Origin: Neorhodopirellula lusitana
GTDB lineage: Bacteria; Planctomycetota; Planctomycetia; Pirellulales; Pirellulaceae
DNA length: 46,723 nucleotides
Direction of reading: 5' to 3'
Assembly: GCF_900182915.1 (NCBI RefSeq)
Contig: NZ_FXUG01000025.1
Span: 1 to 46,723, forward strand
Shown here: positions 7,335-12,701 of the stretch, piece by piece
Layout of the letters: each line of letters opens with the position of its first letter
Position numbering within the stretch: position 1 is the stretch's first letter
Position numbers and translations under genes: made by a program
Notes under the pieces: model-generated
Told to the model about the DNA's origin: nothing
Seen by the model: the letters and a program-made list of their open reading frames with translations, nothing else
Database searches by the model: none

Positions 7335-7673
7335 TCAAGGGAATCGTTTTGATCGCGCAAGGTTTGCAAGATCAAGGATCTTTATCTCAGCAGGATGTTT
7401 CCCGGAAATCAAAGACTTAACCTCGGCGTTGGCGATGGCGATGGCGAATGCGTCTTCGAGCGAGACAACGATTTCAGCGACATCGTGTTCGTCGCACGAA
7501 AGATCGTAGAGCGTGGCAGACGGCGTTACCTTTCCGTATTCAACGCCGAGATGTTCGGCGACGATTTGGCGCGTGGCCCCGGTGGTGTCGTCACGCCAGG
7601 GACCGCAGCCAATAGCATTTAGCAGCAGAGCGAATGCGATAGCACAGGGAACGCAGCGGGGCATTGAGGTCAT
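7335..7673 (-). CDS. Cassette 10: lipoprotein with acyl-carrier-like domain
   Basis: 112 residues, ATG 7673. Signal peptide ends at lipobox LNAIGC. Residues 35-105 follow the acyl carrier protein plan: IVAEHLGVEYGKVTPSATL, a DL turn, EIVVSLEDAFAIAI (helix II plus FxIxI), then an isoleucine-rich helix and LDLANLA. In true ACPs the turn reads D-S-L with the phosphopantetheine serine; here it is SCDEHD, without a serine at that place. So it is probably a non-acylated ACP-fold protein outside the cytoplasm. 83 bp between its stop and attC-10 hold no convincing gene. Confidence 0.72.
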   Translation of the reverse strand: MTSMPRCVPCAIAFALLLNAIGCGPWRDDTTGATRQIVAEHLGVEYGKVTPSATLYDLSCDEHDVAEIVVSLEDAFAIAIANAEVKSLISGKHPAEIKILDLANLARSKRFP

Positions 7674-7684
7674 GCAGTTTCAGT

Positions 7685-7761
7685 CGGATAACGCCGAGAT
7701 CACCGGGGTTTGTGGCCGTAGCGGAGGCCACAAAGCTACGGTGCATCGCCATGGTTATCCG
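7685..7761 (-). repeat. attC-11
   Basis: Left box GGATAAC (7686-7692), right box GTTATCC (7754-7760), perfect complement. Inner arms GATCACCG and CGGTGCATC. A central GTGGCC/GGCCAC and CCGTAGC/GCTACGG stem completes a cruciform. Confidence 0.85.
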
Positions 7762-8072
7762 CCCACATGAGCCTCACTCACATCTAGGGAATCAACTGCC
7801 TGGCGACCACTGTGACTGAATTTCTCTGCAACAAGTATGCCGCCAGTGACTGTTGCTGTAAATGCAACAGTCCCGATAAGCACCGCGGCCAAAACGCGCA
7901 CCGTGTACCCGATATATTTTGCGACAACTACCATGCCCATGAACCCGATTTCACCAGTCTTTTCCGGTGCGATCATATCTTCACTCGGCCATGCAAGCCA
8001 TGTTGCAGCACAAAACATGGCTACTCCAAGTACGGCAAAGGCAGCGAAGATTAGTTTCGTAAGCATTTTCAT
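7755..8072 (-). CDS. Cassette 11: two-span membrane protein
   Basis: 105 residues from ATG 8072 (MKMLTKLIFAAFAVLGVAMF). The frame is open back into attC-12 but only this start precedes a sensible N-terminal span. A second span covers about 65-90 (RVLAAVLIGTVAFTATVTG). The TAA stop is supplied by the R'' box of attC-11. Function unknown. Confidence 0.65.
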   Translation of the reverse strand: MKMLTKLIFAAFAVLGVAMFCAATWLAWPSEDMIAPEKTGEIGFMGMVVVAKYIGYTVRVLAAVLIGTVAFTATVTGGILVAEKFSHSGRQAVDSLDVSEAHVGG

Positions 8073-8198
8073 GACGCTCGTGATTGAGGTGGGGACGAGC
8101 ATGGTACAAGCATGAGCAGACGCGGACGTCGGAGCCCGAGCGATGTGTCCGAAAAAGTAGAACACATGAGTGGGTAACGAAACAATCGGTTTCCAAGT

Positions 8199-8309
8199 CG
8201 AATAACGGCAGCCGTCACGGGGCGGCGACAAAAGATTTTCCATCGTCAAAAAACACGAATTCGCCGCTCCCGTGCACGGCTTTGCCATTCGTCGCCCGGA
8301 TGGTTACAG
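8199..8309 (-). repeat. attC-12, long right side
   Basis: Left box GAATAAC (8200-8206). Inner arms CGTCACGGGGCGGCGA and TCGCCGCTCCCGTGCACG form a long stem with one bulge. The right box is ambiguous: ATTCGTC (8288-8294) at normal spacing lacks the GTT, while GTTACAG (8303-8309) keeps GTT and carries the stop of cassette 12 but is about 13 bases too far. Confidence 0.65.
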
Positions 8310-8714
8310 TGCGTTTACGAGAAAAATAGGGAGTGAGCAATCGGAAGCGAATCCTCGAAAATCACTGAGGTATGCGGCAAGGATGCCCGGCGCGTTGCCT
8401 TCTAGTTCAGGATCGTTTGACCAAGCCCTAGCAACCGTTTGGATTTCATCGTCAGTCAATGCGGCAATAGCTGCGACCAGTGCGGGCGGTGTACGCTCGG
8501 GCCAAGGGCCATCGGGCAACGGCTCACCGACGAGTTCGAAGCCAGCACTCAGTTCTTTGTAGGTACCAAGATTGAGAATCTCCCCGAGTTTAGAAAGTTG
8601 GATCATGGCAATGTTCTTGGCCTGGAGCCAGCGACCGCTCGAGTACGGTTCGTCAGATGTGATGATCTTTGCGAGCTCGGATTCGGGGCACGTGAGCATG
8701 TCAGATAGCGGCAT
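8304..8714 (-). CDS. Cassette 12: cytoplasmic protein of unknown function, start uncertain
   Basis: 136 residues from ATG 8714. The coding character (HPQYHQLWTRL) continues about 18 codons upstream towards attC-13 but no ATG, GTG or TTG is in frame there; an ATT codon near 8777 would be at the usual distance from the R' box. The protein is helical and acidic, with SGRWLQAKNIAMIQLSKLGEI and a C-terminal ALTDDEIQTVARAW motif. No signal peptide. I recognise no family. TAA stop within attC-12. Confidence 0.6.
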   Translation of the reverse strand: MPLSDMLTCPESELAKIITSDEPYSSGRWLQAKNIAMIQLSKLGEILNLGTYKELSAGFELVGEPLPDGPWPERTPPALVAAIAALTDDEIQTVARAWSNDPELEGNAPGILAAYLSDFRGFASDCSLPIFLVNAL

Positions 8715-8780
8715 CAGTCTGGTCCATAGTTGATGATATTGCGGGTGCGTCGCTACAGGCCGACACGGACTTATTTCAAT

Positions 8781-8865
8781 CGAATAACGGTACGCGTCAC
8801 CCGGCACGCGCGAAAGATTCTGGATTTCAAAAACGGTCGGCTCGCGTGCACGCGATGGTTCGTCG
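8781..8865 (-). repeat. attC-13
   Basis: Left box GAATAAC (8782-8788), right box GTTCGTC (8858-8864): the two boxes belong to different types. Inner arms CGTCAC and GTGCACG with bulge, outer GCGCGA against TCGCG. Confidence 0.76.
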
Positions 8866-8960
8866 TAGTCGCGGTGTACCAGGCGGAAAAACATCAGTGT
8901 TACAAGAACCCGCTGCATTATAGCAAACATGCTGGGACGCGCGAATTTGGGCAGACGGAC

Positions 8961-9230
8961 TCATTCGCCCTTCAGAAAGTTTCCGTTGTCAGCATACGTG
9001 TCACCGACGATGGATTCTGCGGTTCTAATTCGGCGACGTGCTGTATCTAAATCGAATGTTTCATCGCGTTCGAGCATCGTAAACGCTTCGTTGTGCAATG
9101 CGTAGGCAAGGTGAGCCGCGAGTCGCAGGCATGGGTCAGAGTCGCAGTCACTACCAAGGTGGTCACTCAGTAGAAGTCGAAGCTCGTAGACCGCAGCTGC
9201 CATCATGCGTGCATGTTCAGAATTTGCCAT
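8961..9230 (-). CDS. Cassette 13: small helical protein
   Basis: 89 residues, ATG 9230 (MANSEHARMMAAAVYELRLL). Entirely helical in appearance, acidic, with no signal peptide: one helix to residue 22, a short loop SDCDSDPC, then a long helix through LAYALHNEAFTMLERDE. No family recognised. 95 bp lie between its stop and attC-13 without another gene. Confidence 0.68.
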   Translation of the reverse strand: MANSEHARMMAAAVYELRLLLSDHLGSDCDSDPCLRLAAHLAYALHNEAFTMLERDETFDLDTARRRIRTAESIVGDTYADNGNFLKGE

Positions 9231-9274
9231 TGCGCAGTCGGTTCATTCAATGGATTTGATGGCCCAGCTTTGAT

Positions 9275-9358
9275 CGACGAACGTTGGTGGTCACCCGGCA
9301 CGCGTGGTTGACTCTCCACTTCGAAACGCCCGATTCGCGTGCACCACATTGTTCGTCG
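9275..9358 (-). repeat. attC-14
   Basis: Left box GACGAAC (9276-9282), right box GTTCGTC (9351-9357), perfect complement. Inner arms GGTGGTCAC and GTGCACCAC with the bulged base. Confidence 0.82.
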
Positions 9359-9365
9359 TGTCTCG

Positions 9366-9617
9366 CTATTCGATTCGCTTGATTCCACGGTCCGTGATGG
9401 CAAGTCGGATGTCGGAAGTAACGTCGCCAAGGTGCCGATGGCGATCCCAGGTTGGAATTGGCTGACCGGCAGTATCAAGCATCGCGATGTCTCTTGATTC
9501 TAGCATCGCAAGGATTCCAGCGGTAAATCGTCTAGGGTCAGGGTACAGTTTTCGCACAACTTCCAGCGTAAGAGGCTCGCAAAGAAGTTGATCAAGCGTT
9601 TCCATTTCAGGAGACAT
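9366..9617 (-). CDS. Cassette 14, gene B: small cytoplasmic protein, winged-helix-like
   Basis: 83 residues from ATG 9617. The A of its ATG is also the last base of the TGA of gene A (TGATG), indicating translational coupling. LTLEVVRKLYPDPRRF, AGILAMLESRDIAML and IRLAITDRGIKRI follow the helix-helix-wing order of small winged-helix proteins, but this is an impression. A GTG at 9620 is an alternative start. It is one of two genes in a single cassette. Confidence 0.7.
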   Translation of the reverse strand: MSPEMETLDQLLCEPLTLEVVRKLYPDPRRFTAGILAMLESRDIAMLDTAGQPIPTWDRHRHLGDVTSDIRLAITDRGIKRIE

Positions 9618-9901
9618 CACGAAGTCACAAGAATACGAATTAAGCGAATGGTCGCGATCAGAGCCGCGGCACCGCTGGCCAATAAGACTTGCATCCCTAA
9701 CGTGTCAAACAACAACGGAAAGCCGGTGGTTCTTCGGCCAAGCCAACACCAGAACGCAAAACCGCCGACCGCGCATGCCAAGGCAAACACGTTTTGGCCT
9801 GCGAATAAAGAGGCGATGGCGGGAAGTACGCACATCAATGCGGTTGCGATTTGCAACCATGCAGGCCAGTTGTCAGGTCGACGTTGCCATCCGGTTTTCA
9901 T
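9617..9901 (-). CDS. Cassette 14, gene A: small membrane protein
   Basis: 94 residues, ATG 9901, a few bases from the attC-15 R' box. After a polar start (MKTGWQRRPDN) come three hydrophobic spans: ATALMCVLPAIASLFAG, VFALACAVGGFAFWCW and QVLLASGAAALIATIRLIRI. No family recognised. It overlaps gene B by one base, so the pair may act together at the membrane. Confidence 0.72.
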   Translation of the reverse strand: MKTGWQRRPDNWPAWLQIATALMCVLPAIASLFAGQNVFALACAVGGFAFWCWLGRRTTGFPLLFDTLGMQVLLASGAAALIATIRLIRILVTS

Positions 9902-9903
9902 AT

Positions 9904-9996
9904 CGACGGACGTTGCGGATCACCCGGTCGGCGCGAGTGATTCTCCGTTGTCAAAACGCCCGACTCGCCGACTCGGGAGCATCCGATGGTTCGCTC
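9904..9996 (-). repeat. attC-15
   Basis: Left box GACGGAC (9905-9911; A to G in AAC), right box GTTCGCT (9989-9995). Inner arms GGATCACCCG and CGGGAGCATCC, then GGCGCGAGT against ACTCGCC. Confidence 0.74.
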
Positions 9997-9997
9997 C

Positions 9998-10480
9998 TTA
10001 CCGATGGGCATCCACCTTTGGACGGTAGTAGGCAACGCCCAATTCTGCAATGTCGTCAGGGTAATCCATGAATCGGTATGAGAGAGCGTAAACCTTTTGG
10101 ACAACCTTATCGGGAAGCGGTGAAGGCGGTGGCGTTGTCATCGAACCGTCCGAGTTGATCACAGGATTTGACATCAAATCACGAAATCGCTCGGAATCGG
10201 GTAGAGCGGGATCGGTGTGTTTCAGGACGAGCTTGTGACATTTTTCGATGATGCGGGCCATTTTCCTTGCACCAATGTGCTTCAAACATTGCAATGCGAA
10301 GTCATACGATTCCACGTTCCAATTCTCGATGAATTGCAGGTATGTGCCGTTGCTGACGTCAGCCTCCAATCGCCAGACTGACGCGAGTTCGCGCTGCCAG
10401 TCGTGCGATAGTGATGACAGCTTGCCGTCAAACTTAAGCGTCTGTCCGTGATACTCGTCGGTTAGTTCGTACCAATCCAT
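9998..10480 (-). CDS. Cassette 15: DMP19/DUF4375-like protein
   Basis: 160 residues from ATG 10480 (MDWYELTDEYHGQTLKF). Residues 30-75 read RLEADVSNGTYLQFIENWN and then ALQCLKHIGARKMARII, matching the DMP19/DUF4375 pattern of N-G-x-x-Q-F/Y-x-x-N and a helix with IGA. That family binds no known small molecule; the namesake is described as a DNA-mimic regulator in Neisseria, but most members are uncharacterised. Cytoplasmic. Ends two bases from attC-15. Confidence 0.75.
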   Translation of the reverse strand: MDWYELTDEYHGQTLKFDGKLSSLSHDWQRELASVWRLEADVSNGTYLQFIENWNVESYDFALQCLKHIGARKMARIIEKCHKLVLKHTDPALPDSERFRDLMSNPVINSDGSMTTPPPSPLPDKVVQKVYALSYRFMDYPDDIAELGVAYYRPKVDAHR

Positions 10481-10504
10481 GTGAGGCAAATTTCCTTTGG
10501 GCAG

Positions 10505-10590
10505 CCGATTACCGTCACCTGGGACGGACGGTTGAGTTGACATGTGGCAAGCCGCAAAAACCGTCCTCAGGTGCACGGCTTGGTTCGCCG
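10505..10590 (-). repeat. attC-16
   Basis: Left box CGATTAC (10506-10512; AAC replaced by TAC), right box GTTCGCC (10583-10589). Inner arms CGTCACCTGGGACGG and CCGTCCTCAGGTGCACG make a long stem with bulges. Confidence 0.76.
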
Positions 10591-11027
10591 CCACTCCCAA
10601 TCACGGCCTGATTGTTGATCAAGTACGTAAGAACTCGGGAGTTTGCTTCATGGCCAGCGACATATGAAGGGCCGCCGTCACGGTAACGCACCACACGTTC
10701 GGCTACGGGATCTGCGATCCACGAGGCGGAGTCCGTCGCGGGGTCAAAATCGAAGTCAATAACAAAGTTGCGTTTCAGATACGAATACGAACCGATACCA
10801 ACGTATTGTTTTCCGCTATTCGTGTAGAACCGCTCAAGATCGGCATCGTCGTTCGGCCAGCGATCAGAGTTTGACTCGAGGAAGTCGACAAGCAAATCCC
10901 CGCAGCCCCACGACGCATAGGCGACGCCAACGCCGTGTTCAAGATTACGCTTGAGCCAAAGTCCTGCACCTATGAGAAGAGCGAAAACCAGAGTGACGCA
11001 AAGCAGTGAGTGAAATGAGAATCGCAT
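10515..11027 (-). CDS. Cassette 16: membrane-anchored protein ending in attC
   Basis: 170 residues, ATG 11027. The N-terminus MRFSFHSLLCVTLVFALLIG is a planctomycete-type anchor. The exterior part has GCGDLLVDFLESNSDRWP and FYTNSGKQYVGIGSYSY, followed by DFDFDPATDS. No family recognised. The last 25 or so residues are encoded by attC-16 because the frame has no earlier stop. Confidence 0.7.
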   Translation of the reverse strand: MRFSFHSLLCVTLVFALLIGAGLWLKRNLEHGVGVAYASWGCGDLLVDFLESNSDRWPNDDADLERFYTNSGKQYVGIGSYSYLKRNFVIDFDFDPATDSASWIADPVAERVVRYRDGGPSYVAGHEANSRVLTYLINNQAVIGSGGEPSRAPEDGFCGLPHVNSTVRPR

Positions 11028-11048
11028 TTGGAACGTTTCGATTCTAGT

Positions 11049-11143
11049 CGGCGAACGTTACGCATCGGCCGGTACGGGCGAACGACTTACGAGCAGACGA
11101 GTAAACGGACAACCCGTCCTCGGTTGCATACGATGTTTATCCG
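11049..11143 (-). repeat. attC-17
   Basis: Left box GGCGAAC (11050-11056), right box GTTTATC (11135-11141). Inner arms GCATCGGCCGG and CCTCGGTTGCATAC; outer stem ACGGG against CCCGT. Central part shares ACGGGCGAACGACTT with the rejoined attC-5. Confidence 0.78.
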
Positions 11144-11172
11144 CCGTTCGATTTTGCACACGACAAACAACG

Positions 11173-11646
11173 TCAACTATCGAAATAGATTGGATCGAAC
11201 AAATCCCAATAGCCGGTGAAGTAGATAGCATAAAATACAAAGTAGAATGCAGCGTTTGCTACCGCGATCATTGCAACGGAGTGCAGGGCAGCCAGACCTA
11301 GCCCACGAAATCCACGTGTACAGATGAGGTAGATCACGAGGGATATTGGGCAGAACAGCAGATGAAGCATGCGGAGTACTGGATGAAATGTCCGTTCGCG
11401 CAAACGGGAGTCATTTATCGCCCAGCTAGTCGCGAGAATGGCAAACACGATCGAAGAGACATAGTAGGCCGTAACGTTGTCGTAATGAAATACGCTAAAT
11501 GCCGCCGCGAACGCAAGCAAAGCGTAGAGCGAGAGAATAAGAAGGGTTTGCATTGAGACCCATTTGCGGTCGCCATCAGCGAAGGTTGGTGATTCGCTTG
11601 GTGTCGCGTACGGTTCAGCGTCAGAGTGATTTTCAGATATCGTCAT
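11173..11646 (-). CDS. Cassette 17: four-span membrane protein with AEPYATP leader
   Basis: 157 residues, ATG 11646. A polar N-terminus with DAEPYATPSESP, comparable to NPY-Pro leaders in other planctomycete membrane proteins, precedes four spans near 34-55, 60-80, 95-115 and 118-145. No charged catalytic motif seen. Function unknown. Confidence 0.75.
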   Translation of the reverse strand: MTISENHSDAEPYATPSESPTFADGDRKWVSMQTLLILSLYALLAFAAAFSVFHYDNVTAYYVSSIVFAILATSWAINDSRLRERTFHPVLRMLHLLFCPISLVIYLICTRGFRGLGLAALHSVAMIAVANAAFYFVFYAIYFTGYWDLFDPIYFDS

Positions 11647-11690
11647 CGAATATTGTTTGACGCAACGCTTGAAGATCGGTCGATTTTGGT

Positions 11691-11785
11691 CGGGTAACGC
11701 CCGGCATTACGGGGGACGCGAGAAAAACTTGAATCCAAGGCAGGCCGGTCGCCACATGTCCTCCCGTGCATGACTGTGTTATTCG
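11691..11785 (-). repeat. attC-18, rightmost of the array
   Basis: Left box GGGTAAC (11692-11698), right box GTTATTC (11778-11784). Inner arms CATTACGGGGGAC and GTCCTCCCGTGCATG with one bulge. No further repeat is found to its right. Confidence 0.78.
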
Positions 11786-12066
11786 TTCAGACAAAGATGT
11801 GCCGGCAAGTACAAAGGTCGGTGTCGACAACAATCGTCGCCCGTGATGCCGGCGGCTCCAAAGGGAAAACCCAGGAGAGAATCACATTCGTCATGCAGGG
11901 AAATTTCTTCGGGCGCGCGTCGACATGGGGTCGGGGCGGCGTTCCGCTCCTTCGGTGACCGAACAAGCGGAGACCTTCGGGGCAAGCCATGGGTACCAAG
12001 CTTACCAAACACCGACGACGCGTGGGCAAGTGCGACTTGCCAGCTCGAAATCGAGATTGGCCCCAC
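11779..12066 (-). CDS. Doubtful open frame at the array's right end
   Basis: 95 codons from GTG 12066. The only point in favour is that its TAA stop falls in the R'' box of attC-18, as in cassettes 5, 11 and 12. The translation is rich in Arg, Pro, Cys and His and looks unlike a folded protein, and a plus-strand frame covers the same bases. It may be all that remains of an eighteenth cassette. Confidence 0.22.
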   Translation of the reverse strand: MGPISISSWQVALAHASSVFGKLGTHGLPRRSPLVRSPKERNAAPTPCRRAPEEISLHDECDSLLGFPFGAAGITGDDCCRHRPLYLPAHLCLNE

Positions 12067-12069
12067 GTT

Positions 12070-12450
12070 AATGAACGATCACGCCGACCCGCTAACCGAG
12101 CGGATCCGGCGAACGTTTGATTTGTGTCGACAAGAAGTCGATCGTGAGCTGTTGCATTACGCTGACGGACCAAACTCGCGTCCTGAGCCTATCAAGGGCG
12201 ACATTCGCGCTCGCAACGGCACATCGCATCCGCAATCATAGGCAGGCCGGGCACGTCCAGCCGCGGATGCCAGATCCGAGCGATCCACGCGATCGCCTCG
12301 AAGGCGAATGTACGGCTAGCCAGTGAGCTTGACGCCGAGTTAGGTGTGGCCTCGCCGCAGCGTCTGACTTGGCAGCTGGCAAGTGACTTGATTGAAAAGC
12401 TAAAAGCTCGGCTGACCGATAGCTCTTCTCGCCAGCCCTCGGGCCATTCC
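12070..12450 (+). pseudogene. Possible decayed plus-strand coding remnant
   Basis: Helix-like stretches occur in different plus-strand frames: LTERIRRTFDLCRQEVDREL (from about 12094) and, in another frame, RLASELDAELG then RLTWQLASDLIEKLKARLTD (about 12316-12420). A rho-independent terminator follows on the same strand. This pattern fits a gene broken by frameshifts, but I cannot name it and it could be chance. No integrase signature (R..H-x-x-R..Y) is visible. The rest of 11786-12701 shows nothing else. Confidence 0.22.
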
Positions 12451-12478
12451 GCCACGTCCTTAGCGAGACGTGGCTTTT
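12451..12478 (+). terminator. Rho-independent terminator
   Basis: Perfect 8-bp stem GCCACGTC (12451-12458) and GACGTGGC (12467-12474), 8-base loop, then TTTT. Faces plus-strand transcription although no intact plus-strand gene lies before it. Confidence 0.7.
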
Positions 12479-12701
12479 CTCTAGCCCCTAGCAGGACGGC
12501 TTTACCCGTCGACGTGCTGCCGAATCGGCGGCGCGTCTATTCGAACACGAATGCGTTTCCTTACCAGCCCATGCAGCGCGGCATGTCGTTGAGATCATCC
12601 ACGGATGATAAATGAAACGTTGGGACGTTGCTGCGCAATCGCGAGTGAGCCAGCAAGACTAGCTACAACAAGAACGAGAATTTTCTTCAACAGGCGATTC
12701 A

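Larger units (their letters stand above)
1..11785 (-). mobile_element. Integron-type gene-cassette array (no integrase in view)
   Basis: Eighteen attC-like repeats alternate with single small genes (one cassette has two). All genes lie on the minus strand and each is followed directly by a repeat. In integrons attC lies 3' of the cassette gene, and that is the arrangement here on the minus strand. The repeats share AAC/GTT outer boxes and inner arms with one bulged base; central parts differ in sequence but keep self-complementarity. No tyrosine recombinase is encoded in the window. The array runs off the left edge. Cassettes are numbered here with the attC to their left. Alternative: a family of intergenic palindromes unrelated to integrons, but strict one-gene spacing and the conserved bulge argue against it. 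Confidence 0.82.

Noticed and set aside
7151..7375. Small minus-strand frame between attC-10 and cassette 10
   Set aside because: Hydrophobic start but runs through the whole attC and overlaps the cassette 10 end; no ribosome binding site.
13..11785. CRISPR array interpretation of the repeats in the left part
   Set aside because: Repeats are long, imperfect palindromes spaced by genes of 300-700 bp, not short identical repeats with short spacers.
11843..12241. Plus-strand open frame of 132 codons beyond the array as an integrase gene
   Set aside because: No tyrosine recombinase residues (R, H-x-x-R, Y) and frame breaks; only part looks protein-like. Kept only as a doubtful remnant.
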